DNA of 64,000 nt, taken from Arcuatula senhousia (Eukaryota > Mollusca > Bivalvia > Mytilida > Mytilidae). The DNA is taken from contig OZ020303.1 of NCBI GenBank assembly GCA_963971305.1, positions 15,621,184 to 15,685,183 of the forward strand, in the 5' to 3' direction. This document shows, one piece after another, positions 53,085 through 64,000 of this stretch. Positions within the stretch are counted from its first letter, which is position 1. Every line of letters starts with the position of its first letter. The notes below the pieces were generated by a model. The model was not told the origin of the DNA, ran no database searches, and saw nothing but the letters and a program-made list of their open reading frames with translations. The translations under genes were made by a program, and so were the position numbers.

Positions 53085-53400
53085 AGAGCCGGTGGTGTAG
53101 TGGTTAACGCGTCAGGCTACTAACACCGTGGTTCGTGGTTCGATCCTCGTCAGGGGTGAAAATTTCATGAACCAATTTTCCGACTCTCTCTTGACACCAT
53201 TTGCGAGGATGGTCTCAAGAACCGATGCTAGTCCTTCGGAAGGGACGAAAAAAGGTTGTCCCGTGTATGGGAGAGCAATACCCCATTCACGTTAAAAACC
53301 CCTTTGTAGAGTTCGATAAGAGTAGGCTCAATGGGGGCCGCTACAAAGGTCATACTCGCAATCTGCTAGCTGGAGAGGGATTAATATAAGCATTAAGCTT
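53085..53400 (+). mobile_element. tRNA-derived SINE
   Basis: The 5' part has a polymerase III A box TGGTGTAGTGG (53093-53103) and a B box GGTTCGATCC (53137-53146) about 34 bp apart, within a sequence resembling a tRNA. The following ~250 bp contain GTCCCGTGTATGGGAGAGC, CACGTTAAAAACCCC and GGGGGCCGCTACAAAGG, which resembles a shared central domain of molluscan SINEs (recollection, domain name not assigned). A 62-codon frame at 53201 is an accident of this body. Target duplication and 3' repeat tail are not clear. Confidence 0.7.
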
Positions 53401-53939
53401 ATACCAAATCCAGGGTAAATAAATATGTTTAAACAAAAAAATGTAAGATATTGAACAAGGTTGTTTTTCTTTTTTATGATATCGTATTTGATTCAGCAGA
53501 TATATCATAGAATATAAGATATCATTACAAAATTTGATTAAAAAATGACCGGCGAAAAGGTGATAGCACCGGAAGAATCTTTCTATAGGAATTTCAACGT
53601 TGGCGATAGCACATCATCGAAACATAAATAACCAAAGCGATGATCATGATAACGTAGGAAAACGAAAATTTGGAAGTTCCATATGGTCCTTACGAGAATT
53701 TGTGCCATTTTCAGTGAAGCTTTCATCTAGCTTTGATATATATTTGTCCTAAAGCGAGAAAGTTAACCATTGGACAGATTTTACAATTGTTCGCTAGCTT
53801 GAGTCAAGCGATCCTACCAGTGTGTTGCCTTACAGATATGCTGTCTTGATACATAACTTCTTTATTTTATTATTCTTTTTTACAGCAATAAATATAATAT
53901 ACAAATACCAAAATGGGTATAAAACGATAATTTGGTTAT
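53401..53939. other. no gene recognised
   Basis: Non-coding sequence following the SINE. Nothing specific is seen. Confidence 0.4.
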
Positions 53940-54115
53940 GCTGCATATGCAAATTTTGTGTTCTTTGTGTTTTTTTGTGTTCTTTGTGTTTTTTGTTTCA
54001 TTGTGCTGTTCTCGTACGTGTTTACAGGTTTTGTAGTTGCCCATTCGGACTTTCGACACTCGAATGCCCCATTGGTGCCTCTTTGCTTCATGCTTATTTT
54101 GAGGAATAACCGATC
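53940..54115 (+). mobile_element. Penelope-like 3' tail A fragment
   Basis: Plus-strand version of the tail: TTTGTGTTCTTTGTG repeats, GTTTACAGGTTTTGTAGTTG, TTCGGACTTTCGACACTCGA and CCCATTGGTGCCTCT. No other part of the element is attached. Confidence 0.6.
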
Positions 54116-54847
54116 ATCATCAGCATTTGAGTCAAACATTGGAAGGTCAAAAAACCAAAAGTCTTGAACAAAAAGTACTCAAAACCAAAAAAAGTTCGTA
54201 TAAAAAAGCCAAAATCCAGCACCGAGGATATCGACCATGTGAATGATTTAATAAAATAGTATCTTCTATGGTTTTGGCTTTGAATTTAAATATTATTTTT
54301 TTATGATTTTATATTGATCTTATATTGATTTTAAGTGATTATATACTAGTACTTATGTTTGTTATATCTAGTCTAATAAAATACTGGCCACATTAGGCGG
54401 CCCAATTTTTCAACCTTGATGGTTGTTTTTATTGTTTGAGACATGCCTACATTAGGATTGGTAGAAGGCAAACTAAGCTTGCTGCCTATTCTAGGGTGTC
54501 GATGATTCTTATCAAATCAAGGTTAAGCGGAAAAAGCATAAAAACTTTATTTCTAGGCTGAGATACAACTAAAACGATTCAAAGAAACATTATGCCATAT
54601 GAATCCTATAACATCATTTGAGACATGAAGCCACAAATGACGTTAACGATACAAATTTCTATCCTGGGATTAGGCTTGTGCAACAATAGTGAAACAAGTT
54701 GTAACAACTTCACAAACGTCGACGTCATCGTTGTTATTGTCTGTGTTGTCCTCTTTGGAAAGTGAACCCTTTTATGCCTTATCAAGTTTCAAAGATGTCT
54801 TATGAAAATATGAAATATATATACTATAATTAGAAAATAATGAGATG
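54116..54847. other. no gene recognised
   Basis: AT-rich non-coding DNA. Confidence 0.4.
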
Positions 54848-55036
54848 TGGAATAAGTGTACGCGACACAACCCACAATTAAACGGCAATTTAGAAAAACC
54901 ACAATGGACAACCGCCAGCAGCCTTCAACGAGGCCATTTGGCACTGCTTGCGGTTCTGCAATTGGCCCATGGTCTAAATAAAATGCATATAATTCAAATC
55001 CAGCCCTGAAATAGTCACAGATAGACCCCCTTCTTT
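54848..55036 (+). repeat. dispersed ~190 bp repeat, copy 2
   Basis: See the copy at 20603-20790. The order of blocks is the same, with scattered substitutions and no large indel. Confidence 0.7.
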
Positions 55037-55611
55037 AACAAGGATAAGTTATCATTCGAGGTTTTGCTTTTCCAAACAGCTATTATCTGGTTTAGCAGCA
55101 AAGTTCAGTTTAAAAACCAATCCCTTTTTTTAAACATGGCATTTTTTTAATAATTTACCATTTCCATCAATTATGTTCAAAAGAAACAACTACAGCTGAA
55201 AAAATACTTTTATCGTATCTCGGCTTCAAGAGATTGGAAAGTTCAAATCTACCGTTAATAAAAGGTTCAAAGCAGCTTCATTTTGAACAACGTGCAATAC
55301 AATGTGATTTTTCCCTCAGTGCAGGAAAATATAGATTACAACTAATTAGTCTAATGGAATTTATTTGTGGTGTATTTAAAAATCCATTGTCTGCTTGATA
55401 CAAATCTCTAAATAAACAAAATCGTTAAAATGGTTTTCAAAAAGTGAGTCACCGAGTTTCACATATTGTTTTAAATTCTCAATATGATTGCTACGAGAAC
55501 TAAGTGACCTAGACATCCGTATATTGTCCATAACTACTGAATGCCAAAAAAAAAAGTATAGATATGAAGAGATAAGAAAATTGATATAAATGGCGACAAA
55601 ATATTTTCTTT
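55037..55611. other. no gene recognised
   Basis: AT-rich non-coding DNA. Confidence 0.4.
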
Positions 55612-55770
55612 TGTGAAAGAGGCGAAAAATTACAGACAGAGCATTCGAATTTGATAGTCAAAAATAACAGGGAGATGCAAAAAATAAAAATACAACATAC
55701 AAACAAACTGCAATAGGCAACGCACGAGAAGGTGCCCCACTTGGGGAAGCCTTTCCTGCTTGCATTTTTT
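55612..55770 (-). mobile_element. diverged Penelope-like 3' tail A fragment
   Basis: Weak but ordered matches: AGAGGCGAAAAATTACAGAC, GCATTCGAATTTGATAGTC and GGTGCCCCACTTGGGGAAG in place of GGTGCTCCGGAAGAGTAAG. Confidence 0.4.
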
Positions 55771-55913
55771 TATGCAATTAAAAGGATATAATACTACAAT
55801 TCACTTGGTATAGACAGACAGCTTAGATCACGTTGGTGATAAAAAAAGGCTAATAAACCAATTCAATATCCAAGTACGGTCATACATAACAATAGACTTG
55901 CTAATCGTTTGCA

Positions 55914-56516
55914 ATTCCCACTTTTCGTATATAGTGGGTTATCTCCCATTTGCAGAGTTATCTTCTCTTTCCAGAGGGTATTTTATACTAGTTACTTTGG
56001 GAAATATGGGTTTTTCTGCATTTATTTTTTATTTTGTCCAAAAAATTTCTAAAATATAAATATAATGATTTTCAAAAAGGTATTTAACATGTTTTCCTTG
56101 ACGAACAGGGACCAATTGGCTCTTTGAATAATTGAGAAAAAATAAAAAACTTTATTTTCCCCATTTATTCCACAGGCGTTTGGGTACAGGATTTTATTTT
56201 ATTATAAATAACGTGTATAGTAAAAATTTTCATCTCGTCTATATACTATTTCCACAAGGCAAGAATGTTTGAAAATTCTAAAAATAGAACTGACGGAAAC
56301 TCCCTTTTTTCTTGTAGAAATATTTTTTACCATAAACAACTAGAACATTCTATAACCCTATAATCATTCTATTTAATTTTTATATACACGTTATTTATAA
56401 TACAATAAAATCCTGGACCCAAACGCCTGTGATTTATTCCAATGTAATATACCTGCTGTAATGGGGGACAACTCTTGATAATGGGAGATAACTCACTATT
56501 TACGAAAATAGGGAAT
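55914..56516. mobile_element. ~600 bp foldback element
   Basis: The left end ATTCCCACTTTTCG..GTGGGTTATCTCCCATT is matched by the reverse complement of the right end. A further inner pair (CACAGGCGTTTGGGT and ACCCAAACGCCTGTG, with ATAAATAACGTGTATA and its complement) continues inward, so the two ~250 bp halves are diverged inverted copies of each other. There is no coding capacity. The centre is at about 56300. Confidence 0.65.
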
Positions 56517-58290
56517 AGTGGCGGCTGTTAACGAAAATAATTTCAAATTAAGAAAAATGGTATAAAAGATGATGATTAATGAAATTCCCAGCTTTTCTAG
56601 TTTCATTTCGATTTGAGATAGCCATTCGGCTGTGATATGTGCAGTCAGAAAGGTGGTGACAAAATATTATCTCCCTGTAAATATTTTTGTATGTTTCATT
56701 GAGTTAAAATGCACATCCTTACTTAGGACGAACTGAGCTCAAATCACCGACTTAATCATTTGATTAATAAAAAGTAGGTCATGTTTATTTTCAAGTTCGG
56801 ATACAAGTGAATGGACAAAATATGGTTCTTTTTTCGTAGCAAGGATGATTTACGCATAGAATAATAACTTGTGCAAAAAAAGGAAATTATTATCTCTAAG
56901 ACATAACCGGAACTCTATAAAGGTGATAAACATGTTGAATTTTAGAAATAATGGTAAGTGCGACGGGTTACATACTTTGACAGATGACGAACAATCCTAT
57001 GCTTTTTGTGTGGTTAGAATTTTAAGGAAATCGGAGAATGATGGTTTTTTTGTCACAAGCAAGTCTAAAACGTTGCTAAGCAAATGAAGGGAGACAATTA
57101 AAGTTTAACAAATCGAACAAACCTTACTTTACAGACCTCCCCCTTCTAAAACATTGATTTACACTTGCTTATTATCAATCTATTTCTTAGACATGCATTA
57201 TATAAATAAAAAGTAAAATTTAAAGTTTCACCATCTTAGGCCTATTTTAATAGCAGAATTTAAGAAAAAAATATGTTACGAAGTCGAGTAGACCATTGCT
57301 ATTTTTAGCTGGGTATGAGATACTCTCAATGTTTATTTATTTTTAGTCTCGAACCAAAACTCATACTACCAAGGTAGTGAGTCTGGGAAAACAGCTATTG
57401 ATTTCTCGTAACCACTAGGTGGCGATCGTTATACTTTTTAACCTTTATCACGTGTGTATATGACGTGTTTAGCATACAAGATTAATTTCAATCTGAAATG
57501 AACCAACTTTAAAAACTCAACGTTTCATTGGTCTTCCTTGGTTTTTGACAACTGGTTCTGCAAAATCGAGAATCAGATTGGTCAAACGTGTATGGTTCTG
57601 TAATCAAGAATGTCCAAATTTTTAACTCCAATAAACATACACAATTTCCAAAACCAGGTAGACGCCCGTGAGTACAATTTAACGATAAAACGATTTTTTT
57701 TATTGTTAACAAAACCAACTTGTGTTCAAAAATGTAAAATATGATGTCTTATTGTAAAATAAGAAATATTATGTTATAAGAGAACAACTCACATCAATTG
57801 GAGAAGTTATCTCGCTATTGTATTCGCATGAAATCACTGAACCATATGTACAGAATTCTGAACATACGGTTGAGTGATTTTCGTCGAACATAATGATAAA
57901 GCCTGAAAGTACTCCGAACGTACACATAACAAAATAGGTAATGGGACTGTCCCGACTCTTATCATCTATTGATAAGCGTCTGGGTGATCGAGACTAATTT
58001 ATTTTATGAATGAAATTTCCATATTTAGAAATGGGGATTCACAAATAACTTATGAAATTAGCACAATTTTGAACATAAGTTTTATCGATTCCGCTATAGC
58101 GACGGGTTCAGGACTTTTTGATCAGAATCTTATCTGTTGGATATATTTTTTTTAGATTTTTTGGATCATGATGGGGTTTTTTTTTGGTCACAAAGGAAAT
58201 CAGACCCCATACTATCACTTAACATGAGAAATGTGCTGTTTTCCCGTTGGATATTTAATTAACCATCGCAAATTTGGTGTTATATAATTA
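56517..58290. other. no gene recognised
   Basis: AT-rich DNA. The plus frame around 56935-57087 (LNFRNNGKCDGLHTLTDDEQ..) is somewhat protein-like, but it has no good splice sites and no family. Nothing else is seen. Confidence 0.3.
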
Positions 58291-59775
58291 AGGTCTTTCC
58301 CTTCCACAGAAGGAAAGACCTTTAATACTGTATTTCTTATGATTATTATTTTTTTTCCGCCACAAAAAAAAGAAAGAAATACTTAACGTAACATTACGAA
58401 ACTTCATACCATTAACCGACACTATGAGGGCATGACTTGAGTAACCCTGCGAAACCGATCTATTTTTAGTAACGGAGTTATCTGCCCGGAACCCAAAAAC
58501 CTTGTTTGCAGATTAACTCAAAAACCGTAACCGTTATGAAAAATCTGAAGTGGGGAAAATGTTGCTAGACTCATGGTCATGATTCGTGTCGCAAAAAATT
58601 TTTTTTCGATCAACTTCCTGGTTACGCGTTTTTGACTCGAAAAGTGTCACGACTCGTCAATTTTTTTTTTCTTCAAAACGGTTAGTCCAAGAGACTTGGG
58701 ACCTTCACCAATCATCCTAAGTGACATATGTTACATCTAAAAATGTCAAAGTCAAAGGTCAAATCTCAAGGTCAGAGGTCATGGTACACCTTGTTTACAG
58801 TATAGCTTAAAAACCATACAAAATTGAAGCAGACATGTAATGGGGAAAATACTCGTCTCATTAAGACCTTTATTTGATATAAAGGGTCGAACACTGTCCA
58901 ACAAACCGTTTTTGAGTTATGGCCCTTAACGCGTTTCGGTTTATCCGTTTTTGGTTTATAACTTTTAAACCGTCAGAGATAATATAGTAAACATATGGGT
59001 TTGTTGTGACCGTCATTATAGGTCCTTCAATTTAAGACCAAAGTCGAATGGTTTACGGGCAGCCATTTTCAAAATGGCTGACACCGTAAATAGTTTTTAT
59101 GAAATAACACTTAAACCGTTCAAAATTGAAGCGGACAATAAATGACAAAAATGTTCGCCATGTCGGAAGCTACAAAAAGTGTTTCAGTTGCGAAAGCGTA
59201 AAACTTGTTGTTTTTGAGTTACGGCCCTTGATTGGTATTTTGAAAATAGTTTTTTAATTATAACTTTTAAACGGTTACAGATTTGAGTCCAAACAGTGTA
59301 TGATTCGGTTGACCGGTTTCAAAATTGCGGCCAAAACAAGTTTCGCGAAACATGTTTTTTGCCCATAACTTGAAAACCATAACAGATAGTATAGTAAACA
59401 TGTATACTTAAATGAATCAGAATGCAAAGAGCTACAATTTGAAACCAAGGTCAAAGGTCATGGGTGAAGGTCATTCCCTAGCAACAAGGTAACCTTAATG
59501 AAAAGTCCATAGCAACCATACATATTCTAAAACAAGACTACTTTCTGAGTTTAGATGTAAGTTTTTTTCAACCGGTAGTGAAATTTAGTCCATAGCAACC
59601 ATACTTTTTCTGACTCCAGGTCCCCTGATCTTCATTTTGGAGCCTATATAACAATAATTGGCCACATTTTGTCATAAACAAAGTGACTCAAATGTCTTTA
59701 GTACTTGTATAAAATACCATAACAAAAACATAAGACAGGGAAAGACCTCACATTTGTTCTCTGAACAAATGACTT
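58291..59775 (+). mobile_element. hairpin-ended element, family F2
   Basis: The head palindrome (58291-58321) has arms AGGTCTTTCCCTTC and GAAGGAAAGACCT. The core has degenerate repeated units of about 150-300 bp sharing GTTTTTGAGTTA(C/T)GGCCCTT, CAAAATTGAAGC(A/G)GACA and ATAACTTTTAAAC. The tail has GGGAAAGACCT (59738-59748), complementary to the head arm, then hairpin CATTTGTTC..GAACAAATG (59751-59771). It is non-coding. The sequence is unrelated to F1 but the plan is the same. Confidence 0.65.
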
Positions 59776-59837
59776 TTTAATTTCATTTTACATATTTTAT
59801 TTCATATTTTATCTAAAAAGTTACTTTGATATACTTT

Positions 59838-60010
59838 TTAATGCCCATAGTTTCTATACGTAAACATCGCGAATCAAATTCTATCTTATTAGCGCATGTT
59901 CTTTTGTCTCGTTTTGACCACCTTTCTGACTGTGTGAGGTTTGTTTATGTGTTGGGTTTTTTGCGTGTACCGATTTTGTCTTTGCATAAACCTTTGTTTC
60001 TTCCTTGTTT
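59838..60010 (+). mobile_element. possible diverged tail A fragment
   Basis: Low-level resemblance in order to the tail family (TGTGTGAGGTTTGTTTATGT, ACCGATTTTGTCTTTGCATA, CCTTTGTTTCTTCC). It could be chance given the T-rich composition. Confidence 0.3.
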
Positions 60011-60539
60011 GAACATCTTTCTAGCATAAATATATGTAAATATAACTTTTCTCTATTTCATATTTTACATATCAGACACCTTTAATAGAATCTATAACTA
60101 GTCTATCCTTTTGTCCGCTTAACAGTGGTTTCCAAGGAAAAATAATTAATTAAAAAATAACTAGATTCGGTAATGCAAAAAATAGTTACGTGGAACATAA
60201 ATCAAATACAACTACATATCTTGTCATAATTTCCCAACTTGCATAACTTGAAAATAAAAAAAAAGTTTTCCACAATAATTTCTACTGAATGAGCAGCCTA
60301 ACAGGTAACAACTCTTTTTTACATACAATAAGATTGTCTCATCTTCTGATTCATTTAATCTTCTTGAATACAGATATTACTCTATCTTATTGACCGGGTT
60401 GGTCATGGGTCAATTATTTCGGGGTTCTTCGCTTAAACCCTATCTAAAAGAATGAGAAAACTAAGCTCCGCCCAACCTTGAGAATGCTAGTATTTCTTCC
60501 TGCATTTTAACATATTAAAATGTGTATTTTTTTACCATT
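60011..60539. other. no gene recognised
   Basis: AT-rich non-coding DNA upstream of a tandem array. Confidence 0.4.
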
Positions 60540-60559
60540 AAGGGTAATGGAAACACCAC

Positions 60560-61460
60560 TGTTTTTGTATCGCCCGCGACGAATAGTCGCTGAAGGCGAG
60601 ACAAAGGTATTACTTTCCGGCGGCGGCGGCGTAAACTTTTTTGTAAGACTTTTGTGGAGGATGATTTCCTGGAAAAGTATAATAGCTAGGCATCTGATAT
60701 TGGGTATACAGACATTTCAGGTTATGGTCTACGCAACTGTCACCATGCCATGTGACCCTGACCCCATTTTCATGCTCCAAAGATTCTGTGAACTTAGGTC
60801 TTTTTCAGACCGCAAACTTTTTTATAAGACTTTTGTAGACAATGATTTGCTGGAAACATATAATAGCTAGACATCTGATATTAGGTATAAAGACAGTTCA
60901 GGTTATGGTTAATGCAACTGTTACCATGCCGTGTGACCCAGATCCCATTTTCACGCTCCAGTGACTCTGTGAACTTAGGTTTTTTTCAGGTCGTAAACTT
61001 TTTTGTAAGACTTTTGTGGTGTGGACGATGATTTGCTGAAAAAGTATAAAAGCTAGGCATCTGATATTAGGTATACAGACAGTTCAGGTTATGGTCTCCG
61101 CAACTATCACCATGCCGTGTGACCCTTACCCCATTTTTATGCTCTAGTGACTCTGTGAACTTAGGTATTTTTTTCAGGCCTAAAAATTTTTTGTAAGACT
61201 TTTGTGGACGATGATTTGCTGGAAAGTGTAATAGCGAGGCATCTGATATTGCGTATACAGACAGTTCAGGTTATGGTCTACGCAACTGTCACCATGCCGT
61301 GTGACCCTGACCCATTTTAACGCTCCAGTGACTCTGTGAACTTAGGTCTTTTTTCAGGCCGAAAACTTTTTTGTAAGACTTTTATGGACTATGAATTTCT
61401 AGAAAAGCATAATAGCTAGGCATCTGATATTGGATATACAGACACTCATTGCGTTTATAT
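60560..61460 (+). repeat. ~183 bp tandem array with hairpin head (family F5)
   Basis: Five units share CTTTTTTGTAAGACTTTTGT, GCTAGGCATCTGATATT, TACAGACAGTTCAGGTTATG and CACCATGCCGTGTGACCC, with starts near 60632, 60811, 60992, 61180 and 61361. The array is preceded by a head with arms TGTATCGCC (60566-60574) and GGCGAGACA (60595-60603) and a GGCGGCGGCGGCG stretch. A tail hairpin was not identified. The 116-codon frame at 60520 runs through the array and is not a gene. Confidence 0.75.
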
Positions 61461-63588
61461 CAAGAAATAAAAGCTTGGTTAGTTGATTTAAGTGATGGTG
61501 CCGGCAGGCAAGATATACTTTTAGTGGCCACACTTGTTTATGTATAGCATCGTTTTAAATACGTTGTATTTATTTACGATCCATAACCGTTTTGTGAAAG
61601 AAACGTTCACAATTTTTTTCAGATCGTTCATATTTATTTAGCTATATACAAACAGAAAGACTTGTATTTCAGCTTTTGTTTACTTACAAAATTCGATAAA
61701 CAAATTGACAACTAATAGAACAATGACAAATGTCATGTAGCTTTTCATATTTCCAAAAGGGTAAACAATCTGTTCTCGACTTTATCTTTGAATTCTAATA
61801 TTATCAGGAATATTGCTTTTGTCGTATGAGACTTTGATAATGAAAGCTTTTAACACCTAATGTGCTTGATAAATTACAATATCGTGATACCACCTTCGGG
61901 TTTTATTTTTAAAGTTGTGAATTAATATATAATAATAATTCATAGTTAAAAAAATAACATTACCGGGCATGCAAATGTCATTTGAAATTAAGCTAATGCA
62001 CATTTACGTAACATTGACAAAAGTTAAACTTTATTACAAGCTGCATTAGGAACAATTTTTAAGGTTAAAAAGTTGTTATTTCGCAGAAAACTCATAGACA
62101 TTTTTTTAGGATTTGTTAAAACTTAATGTTGAAGCTTCAAAAAATGTATTGTGTAACTAATAAATTTGCAATATAAGCGTTTGATAATTTTACAGCAATT
62201 CTGAAATTAATAGCAATTGACATTGATTATGTTTCTCAATTTCTAAGAGATTAGCTAAATATTTGTTCAATTGATAACATGTTTATATTTTCTAATTTTA
62301 TCCTACTTTTCATTCCTTTTAATGTAATCATCAAAAAGGATTTTACTAAGAAATCAAATAGATCTGACTCTTTGTTCAAGAGAAAATTTGTTTGATCATA
62401 AGAATGTTTGAAGATAAGGGAAAAAAGTAATCTAAGCTATAATGCCTTATATATAGTTGTAAGGCATTAGAGAAAAAAAACTGTGTCCGGGAACAATTAT
62501 TAAACAAGACTTAGTGATAAACAAGTGCTAAGTATTAGTTGTAAATTTACTAGAACTGCTATCAAGCACTAACTTCTCTTTAACAATACGACTCTATGTT
62601 GTTAAAAACAAAAGTATAATTATCTTCTTTGAACGATACCCGGGAACAATGAAAGTACATTATTATATTCATATGATATGGTATTCCCATCATGTAACGT
62701 TTCAAAATTCATTAGCCAGAGTGAAAGTAAGTGCGCTTACAAGATCTGTGAACAGACGGTGTAACAGAATTACAATTTGTCGTCAATCTTTTTATAGTGA
62801 ATAGCTAGCTGTCACCATTGAATAATAAGCATCTGTTGAAAAGTTATCTGATTTTTTTGCAGTATTCATATTCAAGTTGTGTTCCATATTGACACTTATG
62901 TTCCACAATTCATCAAAGTACAATTGTGGAAACGTTATATTTTCTGTTATTCTACATTGTATTTGCTAGTTTTATTGTAAGCCTCCTTATCTATATTTTA
63001 TTCCTTAGAAGATGTTTCATTGAAGAAAACTCTCCTGAGAAATCAAACAAAGCCTATTCTTCGTGCAAAAAAAAATACCGTTTGATGACAAGATATCAGA
63101 TGTATTAAAAACTGAGGGGTTTGGTTATAACAAAACATATAAACGAGGCGTTAAAACGTTGGAACTGTCAGAGAATGCGACTTGAACAAAAGATCACAGG
63201 ATGACAAAATTTTCAAATTAGAGTACAAATGCCAACTGATGCCAGATAAACTAAAATTAATGACGTTCTTAAAGTTTTGTGTTATTGAGTAGTAAAAACA
63301 ACCTGAGGTATATCAATGATTCAATGTTACATCAATTTCAAAGTATTCGATAATTCTTTATAGTATTCTTGAAATCATAATCTAAATTGATATTTCTGTT
63401 TCAAAATTTCCAAAGATGTTTTTATATGTATAGCTAAACAGATTAATACTTCATATCTTTATCTAGAAAACATTTCATTGGGGAAGATTATGGTCATCTT
63501 ACCAGTCTTATTCTTAGTGATTAATTGTAACTAGACATTAACCTTGTTTAAAGCTTAAGTTATTACAAATCTCTAAAGCGAGGTAATT
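61461..63588. other. no gene recognised
   Basis: AT-rich DNA. An 8 bp inverted pair AATGCCTT / AAGGCATT lies at ~62440-62470. A short membrane-like frame at 62926-63108 lacks an ATG and a compatible acceptor. Nothing else is seen. Confidence 0.4.
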
Positions 63589-64000
63589 TAGAGCTAAATG
63601 AGCTGAACATTTAAGCAAGCAACAGTTTTTCTTTATATACTATAGTTTTCATTCTTTAGGCCAAAAACACGAAAAACTGTTATTTAAGGGGCCGTAACCC
63701 CTATAGGGAGTCATCTGACAACTTCGACCATATGGAACATTTTGTAGAGCTTTATGCGCTTAACATTTAAGCAAGCAACAGCTTTTCTCTATCTGCTATA
63801 GTTTTCATTCTAAAGGCCAAAAACATGAAAAAGGTTATTTAAGGGGCCGTAACCCCTATTAAGGGTCATCTGACAACTTCAATCCTATTGAGACAATTTG
63901 GTAGAGCTAAATAAACTGAACAGTTAAGCAAGCAACAGCTTTTCTCTATCTGCTATAGTTTTCATTCTATAGGCCAAAAACATGAAAAAGGTTATTTTAG
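63589..64000. repeat. satellite array related to 41440-42940, running off the window
   Basis: About three ~157 bp units with AAATGAGCTGAACATTTAAG, CAAGCAACAG(C/T)TTTTCT and GGGGCCGTAACCCCTAT. The unit is slightly shorter than in F1 copy b because the CATTTTTCACC segment is missing. No terminal hairpin lies at its left edge. The right end is outside the window. Confidence 0.8.

Noticed and set aside
53085..53160. A functional tRNA gene
   Set aside because: A and B boxes are present, but the cloverleaf, especially the acceptor stem, does not close, and a SINE body follows directly.
53201..53389. 62-codon frame within the SINE
   Set aside because: The SINE body is non-coding by family and the frame begins inside it.
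60520..60870. 116-codon frame at the start of the 183 bp array
   Set aside because: It crosses the hairpin head and first tandem units, and equivalent frames are not kept in the other units.
62926..63108. 60-codon single-pass membrane protein
   Set aside because: It begins at GTG, the upstream acceptor at 62862 gives an in-frame stop, and hydrophobic frames are common in this AT-rich DNA.

Overview
The window looks like part of a marine bivalve genome, most likely a mussel-like mollusc. It is AT-rich, has kilobase-scale introns with consensus GT..AG sites, and is dominated by interspersed repeats. These include Penelope-like reverse transcriptase fragments, non-LTR LINE remains, a tRNA-derived SINE, many terminal-inverted-repeat (TIR) elements, and hairpin-ended elements with tandem cores of about 160 bp, of the kind known from oysters and mussels. 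The taxon is an inference from repeat style and protein flavour, not from a marker gene.

One gene is well supported. Five plus-strand exons between 6510 and 19056 join in frame through phase-1 introns. They encode a secreted protein of about 356 residues: signal peptide, PAN/apple-like domain, short linker, kringle, sushi/CCP-like domain, second kringle. Its introns are full of mobile elements. A second, weaker candidate is a minus-strand exon or small gene at 51936-52369 with no recognised family. The other short open frames mostly lie in repeats.

Layout: 1-2.4 kb, no gene. 2.4-5.8 kb, Penelope-like remains followed by a dimeric ~350 bp repeat whose units end in hammerhead-ribozyme-like motifs (retrozyme-like), one unit being split by an 880 bp TIR element that itself holds a MITE. 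6.5-19 kb, the PAN-kringle-sushi gene. 19-27 kb, Penelope-like fragments, tails and old repeats. 27.5-29.6 kb, a head-to-tail pair of a possible Helitron-like element with a 605 bp stretch that reads as identical. 31.5-35 kb, a MITE, truncated repeats and another retrozyme-like copy. 37.6-39.5 kb, a 5'-truncated LINE with a 534-codon open frame. 39.6-43.3 kb, two oppositely oriented hairpin-ended elements of one family carrying different tandem cores. 44-51 kb, a TIR element and more Penelope-like copies. 53 kb, a SINE. 55.9-56.5 kb, a foldback element. 58.3-59.8 kb, another hairpin-ended element. 60.5-61.4 kb, a ~183 bp tandem array. 63.6-64 kb, a satellite running off the window.

Two systems deserve most attention. 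First, the ~350 bp family has four copies of a hammerhead-like core. Each copy here is damaged, but the four together give a complete type I hammerhead with a very short stem III, and two monomers sit in tandem, as expected of animal retrozymes. Second, at least three unrelated-sequence families share one plan: a head palindrome X-X', a tandem core, then a second X' followed by an unrelated hairpin Y-Y'. This resembles Helentron-associated non-autonomous elements and implies two mutually exclusive pairings for X. Penelope-like reverse transcriptases, which the literature links to hammerhead motifs, are abundant in the same window.
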